A stretch of DNA of 64,000 nt, from positions 1 through 64,000 of the forward strand of contig NZ_WQKZ01000005.1 in the NCBI RefSeq assembly GCF_009755225.1. The letters run 5' to 3'. The translations under genes were made by a program, and so were the position numbers. The notes under the pieces are model-generated. The model was not told the origin of the DNA, made no database searches, and saw only the letters and a list, made by a program, of their open reading frames with translations. This DNA comes from Hymenobacter ginkgonis (GTDB lineage Bacteria; Bacteroidota; Bacteroidia; Cytophagales; Hymenobacteraceae). Positions 17,117 to 26,440 of the stretch are shown piece after piece (the stretch's first letter is position 1; each line of letters starts with the position of its first letter).

Positions 17117-17210
17117 AAAGAACGTCCTGCTGAACTTCGGGAAGCCTCGCTGCCGCATCGTTGAAGGACACGGTAGCGAGGTTTTCCGGCGTTCAGCAGG
17201 ACATTATTTA
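17117..17210. repeat. REP/MITE-like hairpin, copy 3
   Basis: An inverted repeat with arms AAAGAACGTCCTGCTGAAC and GTTCAGCAGGACATTATTT. The central part is less well paired than in other copies. It lies between the convergent ends of the EnvC-like gene and the T9SS protein at 17239. Confidence 0.85.
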
Positions 17211-17238
17211 TTAACTAACTGCTTGGCTATTTTCGCTG

Positions 17239-20200
17239 TTACCGCACCAACTCTACCCACCCTTTGATAGCCTGGCTGCCATCGGGGGGGGTAAGGAGGT
17301 AGTAGTAAATGCCGGGCGCCAGGTCGGCGCCGCCCCAGGTATTTTGGTAGGCAGCATCTTCGTACACGCGCTGGCCCCAGCGCGAAAAGACCTGGAGGCG
17401 GGCCGGGCAGCCGCCCAGGCGCGGCGCAAATACGTCGTTTTGCTTGTCGCCGTTGGGCGTCACAATGTTGGGAATAAACATCGACTTCACTTCCACTGCC
17501 GGCAAATCGAGTTGCTGCACGCAGCGGCTTTGGTTGAAGCGCAGCGTCACGCGGGGGCGGTAAGTGCCCGCCTGGGTATACGTATGGGTCACGTCGGGGC
17601 CAGTGGTAACGGCCGTGCTGTCGTCGCCAAAATTCCAGCTCAGCACGGCATCGGCCGGGATGGTGGTAGCTGGCTGGCGGTAGTGCACCACCAGCGGCGC
17701 CACGGCACTGGGCACGCAGGCTGCCGCCACCAGTGCCGGGGCCAGCACCGGCTGGGCTAGTAGCGTAATGCGCCGCGTAGTGGTGACGGGGCAGGGCGTG
17801 CCGAGGCCCACCACGTAGGTTAGCTCTACGGTGCTGGGCAGGGTAGGCGGGGTAAATAAATTGCCCGACGATACCCCCGGTCCGCTCCAGATGCCACCCG
17901 AGGGCGAGGCCCGCAGCCGAAAAGCTTGCGTGTTGCCGGGGCACAGCACCGTATCGGGGGGTAGGGCCACGGCAATTACGGGTAATACCTGAATGCTGGT
18001 GGTGGCCCGGCTGCTGAGGCTGGCGCATACCTGGCTGGCCGTCACGGTGTAAGTCAGCACCTGGGTGCCGACTAAGCCCGCCGTCGGCGTGAAAACATAG
18101 GTGCCTGGCGTAGAGCCGGGGCTCACACCCGCACCCGTCCAGACGCCGCCCGCCGGACTGCCCGCCGTGAGTACCAGCGGCCCGCTGCCTACGCATACGG
18201 GGGGTAGGGGCGCCGCACTGGCCACGGGTGGCACTACCACGGTGGCAATCACCTGGGCCGTAGCTGTGCAAGTGCCCGTAGGCGAAGCCACCGAGTACGT
18301 CAGGGTTTGTTTTACTGAGCCCAAGCTAGGGTCGGGGGTAAAGATAAAACCCGTGGCTGCGGAGCCCGACACGCCCGGCCCCGACCACGTGCCGCCCGCC
18401 GGCTGGCCGCTGGGCAGCCGCACTGGGCCATTGCTAGAGCACAGCGTGAAGTCGGCGCCCGCCGAAGCACCAATTACGGCAATTTGAATGCTGGCCGTAT
18501 TAGGGCAAGGCGAGCCCGCGCCCACCGTATAAGTGAGCGTGTGGATGCCCCCGCCCGCCAGCAAGGGCGAAAATGTGTTGCCTACTACCCCCGGCCCGGC
18601 GTAGGTGCCGCCCGCTGGGCTGCCTTGCAGCGTAATAAGCGGCGGCGTGACCCCCGCCTGTAGGCAATACACCGTCTGGGGCGGGGCGGCCAAAGTGGCA
18701 ACTTGCGTAGGCACTACGGTAATAACCTGCTGGCCAGTGGCTACGCAAGCCGCCGTGACGCCCGCCACGGTGTAAGTCAGCGTTTGGGCACCCACTAGCG
18801 CGGGGGTAGGCGTAAACACAAAGCCTCCTGACACGGAGCCCGATACACCCGGCCCCGTCCAGACGCCGCCGCTCGGTAGCCCGCTCAGCGGAATGGCTGC
18901 GGCCGTGGAGCACACCGTTTGGCTTTGGCCCACGGTGGCCGTAGTGGGTTCAAAATTGAGCTTAAACGCCGCGTTATTACACGGCACATCATAGCCGGGC
19001 TGGGCCACGCCGCCGTTGGTAGGCGAGTATGTGTAAGCGCCCGGCGGCACCGGAAAACCGCTGCGGTTAAAGCACGAGCACACCGCCGCGTACACCACGC
19101 CGCGCGGGTCGAAGCGCGAAGTGCCGCCGTCTACGTGGTCGCCCTCCGAGTTGGGGGTAGCGTCGCCGTAGTAGGTGCCATAGCTCAGGCTGCCCAAGCC
19201 GGGCGTAAACTGAGCCAAGTAAAAATCGGACCCAAAACCCGGGGTGTCGGGCGTGGTGCGCACGGCGTTGGGCGTGGTGGCCATGCCGTGGGTGTAGCCA
19301 TTGGTGGGCACGTAGGTGGCATAATCGTACACGTACTGATTCACCTGCCCGCCCCAACCGCAGGCATACACTCGGTCGCATTGGTCTACTAAGAAAGCTG
19401 TGGGCGAAATATCAATCGTGCTGCGCCCGCTGCCGAAAACGGTGCTGATGAGGCTTTTATCTAAATCAGGGCTCAGCTTTTGAATAAATTGCCGGCTGCC
19501 CGGGTTGCTGTACACGCCGCCCGATACTGGCCAACTGCCTAAGGTTTGGCCCAGCAAATACACGCCGCCATCGGCCCCGAGCTGCACGAAAAATGCTTGG
19601 TCGTAGCTGCTGGTGCCCAGGTAGGTAGCTCGTTCCACGGCACTGCCATTGGCCGCAATGCGCGCCACAAAGCCATCGACGTTGCCGCGCGCCGTGGGCA
19701 TCAGCCCGCCCGCGGTGCCCGGCAGGGCAGGGCTGAGCGTGCCGCCTGCCACGTACACATTGCCCGCCGCATCGAGCTGAAGCGAGTAGGCCGCATCGGC
19801 GGCCGTGCCACCCAAGTAGCCGCCCCACGTGAGGCCGCTTAGGTCGGCGGGCAGCTTGCACACCACGGCATCGCAGGTGCCGCCCCGGTAAGTGGGGCCA
19901 AAGCTGCCGGCCGTAGTAGGAAAGTTATTCGAGCCGCTCACCGAGGCGATGTACACGTTGCCCTGGCTGTCGGTAATGATATCGCCCCGCAAGGCATCGC
20001 CGTAGTTTTGAGGTAGTTGCCGGGTAGCCACACTAGGTTCGAACGCAACTAAGCCATCGGTGCCCGTGCCACCCAGGTAGGTCGAGGCCGCCAGCGAGCC
20101 GCCGTCGGCAGCAAGGCGCGTCACTACGATATCGGTGCCGGTGGGCACGTCATAAAATGAGCCAAAGTTGCCAAAGGGGTGCGCCAGCGGCCCGCCTCTT

Positions 20201-21375
20201 TGGGTGCGCTGCAAAGCCCCGCGCGTGGTAGGGTAGTTGCTTGAGGAAGTGCTGCCCAGCACCAATAGCTCGTTTTGGGCATTCACCACGAGGCTGCTCG
20301 GAAACTCAGACCGGTCGCCGCCCAGGTAGGTAGCCCACACGCGCGCCGCCGCGCCGTTGGTCGCCGTGTTGTACTTAATTAAGGCAATGTCGATGACCCC
20401 GCCAAACGTAGTTTGGAACGCCCCGGCAGTGGTGGGGTAGCTCACGAGGGCCGTCATGTCGTTGAGCACAATGCCGCCCGAGTACATATTGCCGGCCGCG
20501 TCGTAGGTCGCGGTAAAACCCCAATTGCTGCCCTTGGCCCCCGAGTAGGTCGAGAATACCACAGTGGGGTCGATAATTAGCGGCCGGCGGTGGTCGTAGC
20601 GGCCCAGTGTGAAGGAGACCGTGGCATCGGCGCTACGCAGCTGGTAGCGGCAGGCCACCGGCTGGCGCGCCCCCGTAGCCGCGTCGAGCTGGTAGGCCTG
20701 GGGCATTAGTTCGGTGATATCGCCTACCGAAGTGCCCACGTGCAGCTGCCCATCAGCACTGAGCGTGAGACTGGTAGCGCCTTCATAGCGCAGCTGAATA
20801 CGGTCGGCGCTGGCCCCGGCCGCTACTTCAAAATCATACTCCAAGTGTTGGGTAGCGTTCTCATAAAACCGGGCGCCTACCCCCGGCCAGGGCGCCTGGT
20901 AGCGCACCTGCCGGTAGCTGGGCACGGCACTGGCCCAGTGGGCGGGGTCGTTGCCGTGCAGGTAGTTGCGCACTTCGGTTGTGGCGTCGGCGGGCAGCAG
21001 GGGGGTAGCGGCATCAGCCCCCACAAAGCGCACCCGCAGCTGGTGGCCGCGCACCACATCGGTAGCGGCGGGTGGAGCGGGGGCCTTGGTGGCCGAAGCA
21101 GGGGTAGGCGCCCCGCCGGCTGGGTGCTCAATGGCTTGCAAAAACACGTAGCGCAGGCCACCCGGCTCTAGGCACAAGTGGCCGCCGGGCACGGCGGCCG
21201 CGTAGCGCACCTCGGCGGGCCATTGGCCTTTGTTGGCCACAAACTCCAGCGAAGCCTCGGCGGGGGGCACCCCGGCCAGCGGGAAGGGGGTAGGCGCCGG
21301 CTGCGGCTGTGCAGCGGCCGGCAAGCTACTCAGCCCGAGTACCGTAAGAAGTAGTGCGTAAAAAATTTGCTGCAT
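17239..21375 (-). CDS. T9SS type B secreted protein with SBBP propeller and adhesin repeats
   Basis: A 1378-residue surface or secreted protein. The signal peptide ends SLPAAAQ. Next comes a FVANKGQWPAEVRYAA domain (DUF7948 type, about residues 43-225), then SBBP-like beta-propeller repeats with DAAGNMYSGG and DSQGNVYIAS blades (about 235-740). Five tandem ~70-residue Ig-like repeats carry the GGVWTGPGVSG motif (about 820-1215), followed by a PKD-like domain (WNFGDDS, THTYTQAGTY). A gliding-motility C-terminal domain (VTPNGDKQNDVF to KGWVELVR) ends the protein and marks it for type IX export. The binding target is unknown. Confidence 0.92.
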   Translation of the reverse strand: MQQIFYALLLTVLGLSSLPAAAQPQPAPTPFPLAGVPPAEASLEFVANKGQWPAEVRYAAAVPGGHLCLEPGGLRYVFLQAIEHPAGGAPTPASATKAPAPPAATDVVRGHQLRVRFVGADAATPLLPADATTEVRNYLHGNDPAHWASAVPSYRQVRYQAPWPGVGARFYENATQHLEYDFEVAAGASADRIQLRYEGATSLTLSADGQLHVGTSVGDITELMPQAYQLDAATGARQPVACRYQLRSADATVSFTLGRYDHRRPLIIDPTVVFSTYSGAKGSNWGFTATYDAAGNMYSGGIVLNDMTALVSYPTTAGAFQTTFGGVIDIALIKYNTATNGAAARVWATYLGGDRSEFPSSLVVNAQNELLVLGSTSSSNYPTTRGALQRTQRGGPLAHPFGNFGSFYDVPTGTDIVVTRLAADGGSLAASTYLGGTGTDGLVAFEPSVATRQLPQNYGDALRGDIITDSQGNVYIASVSGSNNFPTTAGSFGPTYRGGTCDAVVCKLPADLSGLTWGGYLGGTAADAAYSLQLDAAGNVYVAGGTLSPALPGTAGGLMPTARGNVDGFVARIAANGSAVERATYLGTSSYDQAFFVQLGADGGVYLLGQTLGSWPVSGGVYSNPGSRQFIQKLSPDLDKSLISTVFGSGRSTIDISPTAFLVDQCDRVYACGWGGQVNQYVYDYATYVPTNGYTHGMATTPNAVRTTPDTPGFGSDFYLAQFTPGLGSLSYGTYYGDATPNSEGDHVDGGTSRFDPRGVVYAAVCSCFNRSGFPVPPGAYTYSPTNGGVAQPGYDVPCNNAAFKLNFEPTTATVGQSQTVCSTAAAIPLSGLPSGGVWTGPGVSGSVSGGFVFTPTPALVGAQTLTYTVAGVTAACVATGQQVITVVPTQVATLAAPPQTVYCLQAGVTPPLITLQGSPAGGTYAGPGVVGNTFSPLLAGGGIHTLTYTVGAGSPCPNTASIQIAVIGASAGADFTLCSSNGPVRLPSGQPAGGTWSGPGVSGSAATGFIFTPDPSLGSVKQTLTYSVASPTGTCTATAQVIATVVVPPVASAAPLPPVCVGSGPLVLTAGSPAGGVWTGAGVSPGSTPGTYVFTPTAGLVGTQVLTYTVTASQVCASLSSRATTSIQVLPVIAVALPPDTVLCPGNTQAFRLRASPSGGIWSGPGVSSGNLFTPPTLPSTVELTYVVGLGTPCPVTTTRRITLLAQPVLAPALVAAACVPSAVAPLVVHYRQPATTIPADAVLSWNFGDDSTAVTTGPDVTHTYTQAGTYRPRVTLRFNQSRCVQQLDLPAVEVKSMFIPNIVTPNGDKQNDVFAPRLGGCPARLQVFSRWGQRVYEDAAYQNTWGGADLAPGIYYYLLTPPDGSQAIKGWVELVR

Positions 21376-21438
21376 AGAAAAACCTTCATAAACCTCTTAG
21401 TAAAGCTAGGCTTCAGCGGCGGAAGCCACAACTAGAGC

Positions 21439-21474
21439 GCGGTAGGGCCCAAGGCCTGCTTTGCGCCCTACCGC
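21439..21474. promoter_or_regulatory. inverted repeat between divergent genes
   Basis: GCGGTAGGGC at 21439-21448 pairs with GCCCTACCGC at 21465-21474. It lies in the 180-bp region between the divergently read T9SS protein and the endonuclease-fold gene. It could be an operator or a hairpin; the sequence alone does not decide. Confidence 0.4.
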
Positions 21475-21516
21475 AGGCATTTGGTTGCTGGTAGCTGGCT
21501 GCCGGGGGAGTGGGCG

Positions 21517-21524
21517 TATTTTTG
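21517..21524 (+). promoter_or_regulatory. -7 element TATTTTTG
   Basis: An exact TAnnTTTG match 34 bases before the GTG at 21559. It supports that start over the in-frame TTG at 21481, which would lie upstream of the promoter. Confidence 0.55.
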
Positions 21525-21558
21525 CGGTTCCGGCGGCCACTTGGCGCGCCACTGGCCC

Positions 21559-22719
21559 GTGGCGCATCGCTTGCTTTCTTACCGTTTTACCCTGCTGGTG
21601 CTGCTGGGCCTGCTGCTAAGCACGGCCGCCGAGCGCGTGCCGGCTGGCGAGTTTGCGTTGGCGCCGCTGCTAGCGCTCACGGTGCCGGGGTGGCTGGGGC
21701 TGGTGGCGGCAGTGGGGCTGTATTGGCTGAGCCGCCGCCGCTGGGTGGCACTGCTACCACTGGCCGGGCTGGTGCTGGCCTGGCCGCAGGTGCAGCGCGG
21801 GCTGCCGCTGCACTGGGCCGGGTGGCAATCGCAGGTGGCTGGCTGGGGCGCACTGGGTTATTTGGAGGGGCCACCCGTGCCGCACTCGGTGCGCCTGCTT
21901 TCGGCCAACGTGCGAATTTTTAACGTGTATGCGCAGTTGCGCAAGCCTGACCCAGCCGCGCCCGCCAAGTTTATAGGTTGGCTGGCCACCAGCCCGGCCG
22001 ATGTGCTGTGCTTGCAGGAATACTACCAGGAACCGGCCGGCACTCACTCGCGCGAGGGCAACTTATTCAACGTGAGCGACAAGCTGGGGCTGGCCAGCGG
22101 GCGCCAGGTCTTTGTTTCTAAAACCCTGACCAACAGCGCCGGGGCTGAATTCGGCATTGCCATCTTCTCGCGCCTGCCCATTGTGGGGCGGGGTGAAATT
22201 TCGTTTGGACGCCTCACCCAAAACCACGCCATGTGGGTTGATGTGGTAGGCCCTGGCCCGCACGATACCATCCGCATTTTCAATACGCACTTGCAAAGCA
22301 TGAGCATCGACGACGGCGACATTGTGGCCGCCGGCTCGTCGCGCACCGGCCTCCAGCAGAAGGGTAGAGGCTTGCTCGGCCGCTTTGTGCGTGGCGCGGC
22401 GGCGCGGGCCTGGCAGGCCGATACGCTGCTGGCTCACGTGCAACGCTCGCCCTACCCCGTGCTACTGGCCGGCGACCTCAACGACCTGCCCTACTCCTAC
22501 GCCTACCAGCGGCTGGCCAGCACCCTGCAAAATGCCTGGGCCACCATAGGCTTCGGAGTGGGCAATACGTACCACGGCCGCCTACCCCCCTTGCTGCGCA
22601 TCGACCAGCAGTTTGCCAGCTCGCAGTGGCGGGTGGTGGACTGCCGCATTCACACCGAAATCCCGTATTCTGACCACTTCCCCGTCGAGGGTTTATACCA
22701 ACTATCAACTAATCATTAA
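21559..22719 (+). CDS. membrane-anchored endonuclease/exonuclease/phosphatase-fold protein
   Basis: A 386-residue protein starting with GTG. Three hydrophobic segments fill the first ~100 residues. The remainder is an EEP-fold domain with SANVRIFN, LQEYYQEP (metal-binding Glu), RIFNTHLQS, AGDLNDLPYS and the terminal SDHFPVEG motif. The catalytic domain probably faces the periplasm. The fold covers nucleases, sphingomyelinase-like and phosphoinositide-like phosphatases, so the substrate is open. Such proteins with N-terminal membrane spans are common in Bacteroidota. Confidence 0.87.
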   Translation: MAHRLLSYRFTLLVLLGLLLSTAAERVPAGEFALAPLLALTVPGWLGLVAAVGLYWLSRRRWVALLPLAGLVLAWPQVQRGLPLHWAGWQSQVAGWGALGYLEGPPVPHSVRLLSANVRIFNVYAQLRKPDPAAPAKFIGWLATSPADVLCLQEYYQEPAGTHSREGNLFNVSDKLGLASGRQVFVSKTLTNSAGAEFGIAIFSRLPIVGRGEISFGRLTQNHAMWVDVVGPGPHDTIRIFNTHLQSMSIDDGDIVAAGSSRTGLQQKGRGLLGRFVRGAAARAWQADTLLAHVQRSPYPVLLAGDLNDLPYSYAYQRLASTLQNAWATIGFGVGNTYHGRLPPLLRIDQQFASSQWRVVDCRIHTEIPYSDHFPVEGLYQLSTNH

Positions 22720-22724
22720 GCAAC

Positions 22725-22763
22725 AAGGGTAACTAAAAACACGTCGTGCTTTTAGTTACCCTT
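22725..22763 (+). terminator. 14-bp hairpin after the EEP-fold gene
   Basis: AAGGGTAACTAAAA at 22725-22738 pairs perfectly with TTTTAGTTACCCTT at 22750-22763 around an 11-base loop. It starts 5 bases after the stop at 22719. A clear T tract is missing after the stem, but T residues end the stem itself. The loop ACACGTCGTGC recalls the ACGTC of the REP-like ends. Confidence 0.55.
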
Positions 22764-22868
22764 ACCGTTGTCTCGCAACAGCGCGCGCCACAAAATCAGC
22801 GCTACTGCTGAACTTTGCCCGAACTTCGGCGTTCGCTACTGTTGGTCCGCTACTAGGGCGCCTCCCCC

Positions 22869-22892
22869 AGCAATTATACCTAGCTAATTGCT
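22869..22892 (+). promoter_or_regulatory. inverted repeat upstream of cysS
   Basis: AGCAATTA (22869-22876) and TAATTGCT (22885-22892) flank an 8-base centre, 18 bases before the cysS ATG. It may be an operator or a leader hairpin. No T-box features are visible. Confidence 0.35.
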
Positions 22893-22910
22893 CCTCGTTA
22901 CTTACTTGTC

Positions 22911-24443
22911 ATGTCGCTGACGCTTTATAATACGCTTACCCGCAAAAAGGAAGTTTTTGAGCCCCTGCACCCGCCGTTGGTGGGGCTCTACCTGTGCGGG
23001 CCCACCGTCTACAACGATGCTCACTTGGGCAATGCCCGCGGCCCCATCGTGTTCGACGTGCTCACGCGCTACCTGCGCCACCTCGGCTACCAGGTGCGCT
23101 ACGTGCGCAACATCACCGACGTGGGCCACCTCGTAGGCGATGCCGATGAAGGCGAAGACAAACTCGGCAAAGTAGCTCGCGCCCAGAAGCTTGAGCCTAT
23201 GCAAGTGGCCCAGCACTACACCGTGCGCTACCGCCAGGCCATGGCCGCGCTCGGCTGCCTACCCCCCGACATCGAGCCCCAAGCCAGCGGCCACATCACC
23301 GAGCAAATTGGGCTGATTGAAGAAATCTTGCACCGCGGCTTGGCTTATGAGGCCAATGGTTCAGTGTATTTCGACGTGCCCAAGTACAACGCCGAAGGCC
23401 TAAACTACGGCCGCCTTTCGGGCCGCGTGGTGGAAGAATTGCTGGCCGGCACCCGCGCCGAGCTAGCCGGGCAAGACGAAAAGCGTTCGCCCATCGACTT
23501 CGCTCTCTGGAAAAAAGCTTCGCCTGAGCACCTTATGCGCTGGCCCTCGCCCTGGAGCGACGGCTTCCCCGGCTGGCACCTCGAGTGCTCGGCTATGAGC
23601 CGCAAATACCTCGGCGCCGAATTTGATATTCACGGCGGCGGGCTGGATTTGATGTTTCCGCACCACGAATGCGAAATTGCGCAGTGCGAGGCCTCGAACA
23701 CGCCCAGCACCGGCGCGCGCTTCTGGCTGCACAATAACATGCTGACCGTTAACGGCCAGAAGATGAGTAAGTCGCTGGGTAATTTTATTACGCTCGATGG
23801 CTTTTTTCAAGGGCAGAGCGAGGCGCTTTCGCAGGCATATTCGCCCATGACGCTGCGCTTTTTCTTCCTGCAAGCGCAGTACCGCTCGCCCATCGACCTT
23901 AGCGACGACGCCCTGCAAGCGGCTCGCAAAGGCTACCGCAAGCTCATGAACGGCCTACGCCTGCTCGATAAGCTGCTGGCTCTGAGCGAACAAGTCGAGC
24001 GCGCCGAAGTGCCTACCCCCTCCGAGCCCGCCAAGCCGGGCCCGCCCTCGCCCGAGCAGCAACTGCGCAACCTAGCCGGCAAGCCGTTCGAGTTTTTGAA
24101 TGATGACTTGAACACGCCCCGCGCCTTGGCGGCGTTGTTCGACTTACTTAAGCGCCTCAACACGCTGGCCGCTACCCCCGCCGCGCTGGCCGAGGTAAGC
24201 CACGCCACGCTGGCCGAAGCTGCGCAGACCTACCGCACGGTGGTGGCCGGCATTTTGGGCCTGCGCGACGAGCCGCGCGTCAGCGCTGAGGAACTCTTGG
24301 ACCTAACGCTGGACTTTTACCAGGAAGCCAAAACGTCGAAAGCCTACGATAAAGTAGACCAGATTCGGGCCGCGCTCAAAGGCCAGGGTATCGTTATTAA
24401 AGATACCAAAACCGGCGTAGAATGGGCGTATAGCGAGGAGTAA
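22911..24443 (+). CDS. cysS: cysteinyl-tRNA synthetase
   Basis: Charges tRNA-Cys with cysteine. At 510 residues it is complete. The HIGH-type motif is HLGNARG near residue 38, and KMSKS is near residue 284. The zinc site residues are visible in YLCGPTVYND, HLECSAMS and FPHHECE. A C-terminal anticodon-binding helical domain follows (EFLNDDLNTPRALAAL). Starts at ATG, 148 bases upstream free of genes. Confidence 0.97.
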   Translation: MSLTLYNTLTRKKEVFEPLHPPLVGLYLCGPTVYNDAHLGNARGPIVFDVLTRYLRHLGYQVRYVRNITDVGHLVGDADEGEDKLGKVARAQKLEPMQVAQHYTVRYRQAMAALGCLPPDIEPQASGHITEQIGLIEEILHRGLAYEANGSVYFDVPKYNAEGLNYGRLSGRVVEELLAGTRAELAGQDEKRSPIDFALWKKASPEHLMRWPSPWSDGFPGWHLECSAMSRKYLGAEFDIHGGGLDLMFPHHECEIAQCEASNTPSTGARFWLHNNMLTVNGQKMSKSLGNFITLDGFFQGQSEALSQAYSPMTLRFFFLQAQYRSPIDLSDDALQAARKGYRKLMNGLRLLDKLLALSEQVERAEVPTPSEPAKPGPPSPEQQLRNLAGKPFEFLNDDLNTPRALAALFDLLKRLNTLAATPAALAEVSHATLAEAAQTYRTVVAGILGLRDEPRVSAEELLDLTLDFYQEAKTSKAYDKVDQIRAALKGQGIVIKDTKTGVEWAYSEE

Positions 24444-24515
24444 GTATTTACTAGCCACCACGAAACCCTGCGTTACAACTCTGCGAACTGACAGTCGGCG
24501 TAAGCCAAATTCTGC

Positions 24516-25541
24516 GTGAAAAATCTCCTGCCCCGCCTCGGTCTTTTGGCCACTGCTACCGTGCTTCTTACCGGCTGCCCCGCCGATAAAAAGCCGGCCG
24601 AAACGGCTACCCCCCCCGCCGCTGCCGAACTGCCCAAAGTGCCGGTTTTCAATGCCGACACGGCCTATGCCTACACGGCGCGACAGGTGGCGTTTGGCCC
24701 GCGCGTGCCCAACTCGAAGGCCCACATTGCCTGTGGCAACTACTTGGTGGCTACGCTGAAGCGCTTTGGCCTTACGGTGCGCGAGCAGCCGTTTCAGGCC
24801 ATGACGTTTGATGGCACGCAGATTAGTGCCCGTAATATTATTGCGCAATACCAGCCGCAGGCGGCGCGGCGCATCGCCCTGTTTGCCCACTGGGATACGC
24901 GCCCCTTTGCCGATGCCGATAAGGCGCACAAGAATGCACCTATGGATGGAGCCTCTGACGGCGCCAGCGCCGTAGCTACGGCCCTCGAAATAGTGCGCGA
25001 ACTCAGCCTACAGCCCGAAAAAATGGCTCCCAACGTGGGCGTTGACGTGATGCTGATGGACGCTGAGGACTGGGGCCACGACGAAACGTTCCAGGCCGGC
25101 GTGAAAAACCAGCTCGAAGGCAGCGGCTCCGATTCGTGGTGCCTGGGCTCGCAATATTGGGCCAAGCACGTGGTGCCTACCGGCTACAAGGCCCAGTACG
25201 GCGTGCTGCTCGATATGGTAGGCGCCAAGGGCGGCCGCTTCACCCGCGAAGGGGTGTCGCTGGACAAGGCCCGTTCGGTGGTGGACAAAATCTGGAATAC
25301 GGCCGCCAAAATCGGCTATTCCGATTACTTCCTGTTCACCGACACCAGCGGCATCGTCGACGACCACGTGTACACCAACCAGGCGGGCGTGCCTACGGTC
25401 GATATTTACGACCACCCTCCGTACGGCAACGACTTTTTCCCGGCCTACCACCATACTACGGCCGACAATATGGGCATCATCGACCGCAAAACGATGAAGG
25501 CCGTAGGCCAGACACTGCTGCAGGTGCTATACCAGGAGTAG
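24516..25541 (+). CDS. glutaminyl-peptide cyclotransferase-like lipoprotein (M28 fold)
   Basis: A 341-residue lipoprotein starting with GTG; the lipobox is LLTGC. The M28-type zinc site is visible in LFAHWDTRPFADAD, MDGASDGASAV, MDAEDWGHDE and YHHTTADN, and DMVGAKGG is also kept. This layout is that of the bacterial animal-type glutaminyl cyclases of Bacteroidota, which turn N-terminal Gln of exported proteins into pyroglutamate; an aminopeptidase role is the alternative. Many exported proteins in this window have Gln at the predicted mature N-terminus, which fits. It follows cysS by 72 bases. Confidence 0.82.
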   Translation: MKNLLPRLGLLATATVLLTGCPADKKPAETATPPAAAELPKVPVFNADTAYAYTARQVAFGPRVPNSKAHIACGNYLVATLKRFGLTVREQPFQAMTFDGTQISARNIIAQYQPQAARRIALFAHWDTRPFADADKAHKNAPMDGASDGASAVATALEIVRELSLQPEKMAPNVGVDVMLMDAEDWGHDETFQAGVKNQLEGSGSDSWCLGSQYWAKHVVPTGYKAQYGVLLDMVGAKGGRFTREGVSLDKARSVVDKIWNTAAKIGYSDYFLFTDTSGIVDDHVYTNQAGVPTVDIYDHPPYGNDFFPAYHHTTADNMGIIDRKTMKAVGQTLLQVLYQE

Positions 25542-25585
25542 GGGGGTAGGAAGTCCTGCGTCAGTTCAATAGCAAGGCAGCAAAT

Positions 25586-25704
25586 ACTAAAGAACGTCCT
25601 GCTGAACGCTAGTGAAGCATCTCTACCGCACAGCTAATCTCAACGAGTGAGTTTGCCAGCGCAGTAGAGATGCTTCACTAGCGTTCAGCAGGACGTGTTA
25701 TTAG
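25586..25704. repeat. REP/MITE-like hairpin, copy 4
   Basis: About 119 bp, arms starting ACTAAAGAACGTCCTGCTG. The variable segment AACGCTAGTGAAGC on the left is matched by GCTTCACTAGCGTT on the right. It lies between the convergent ends of the glutaminyl-cyclase gene and the DinB-like gene. Confidence 0.9.
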
Positions 25705-25738
25705 TTGAGCGTCCCCAATCAAGTTGAGTTCCTAAGTC

Positions 25739-26344
25739 CTACCCACTCACTCGCTGGCCAGGCTTAGCGGCCGAAGCGGCCAAGGCTTGCTCGGCCAGCT
25801 TGATGTAGCGATGCGCGTGAGCAATAAGGGCTTCGAGCACATCGGTGAGGCGCAGGCGCAGCCACGGGTGCAGCGGATTGGGCACGCGCACCGCGCCGGC
25901 ATCGACCTGGCGGGCCAGCAGCAGCAGCCGCAGCAGCTCGTCGAGCTGGCGGTTGAAGGCTTCTACCACCGTGCCGGTGAGGCGCACGCCAGTGGGCGCA
26001 AACTGCTTGGGCTGCCGCAGCATGGTAGCCCCAATGCCTTTGTTGTTGCGCGTGGTTTCGGTGAACAGGCGGCCCAGCCAGCCGCTGCGTACTTGGGGGC
26101 TGGCCGTCGAGCCCTTGGCATGGGCCAGCCGGAGACGCGCCTTGAGGCTGGGCAAGTAGTAGCCACCCACAATGTTGAGGTGCTCCAGGCACTGGCCGGG
26201 GCTCCACTCGTCGTAGCTGGGGCGGCGGTTAAGCTGCTCGGAGCTGAGCGGGCGCAGTCGCTGGTGGGATAGCACCCGCATGGCCAGCACTTGATTAGTG
26301 AGCTGGTCGAAGAACTCGGTGGTATCGCGCACGGAATCACTCAT
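25739..26344 (-). CDS. DinB family protein
   Basis: A 201-residue four-helix-bundle protein of the DinB/YfiT superfamily. The typical WSPGQCLEHLNIV segment near residue 47 supplies one metal-site His, and LEALIAHAHRYIKLAEQA near the C-terminus supplies others. Members are often metal-dependent and some act as thiol transferases; the reaction here is unknown. Starts at ATG; read divergently from the secreted protein at 26441. Confidence 0.82.
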   Translation of the reverse strand: MSDSVRDTTEFFDQLTNQVLAMRVLSHQRLRPLSSEQLNRRPSYDEWSPGQCLEHLNIVGGYYLPSLKARLRLAHAKGSTASPQVRSGWLGRLFTETTRNNKGIGATMLRQPKQFAPTGVRLTGTVVEAFNRQLDELLRLLLLARQVDAGAVRVPNPLHPWLRLRLTDVLEALIAHAHRYIKLAEQALAASAAKPGQRVSG

Positions 26345-26368
26345 AGTGACAGGGGGCAGGCTGAGCAG

Positions 26369-26376
26369 TAAGTTTG
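26369..26376 (+). promoter_or_regulatory. -7 element TAAGTTTG
   Basis: An exact TAnnTTTG match 64 bases upstream of the ATG at 26441, in the divergent intergenic region. The palindrome GTAATATTAC follows at 26381-26390. Confidence 0.4.
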
Positions 26377-26440
26377 GGTTGTAATATTACGGCGCAGGGT
26401 GGGATAATGTCGCCAGCTTGCAACCCACTACTCCTTTGCT

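Noticed and set aside
22764..22910. Possible T-box or other riboswitch before cysS.
   Set aside because: Only a short AGCAATTA/TAATTGCT repeat is visible; no T-box bulge, specifier loop or antiterminator can be drawn.
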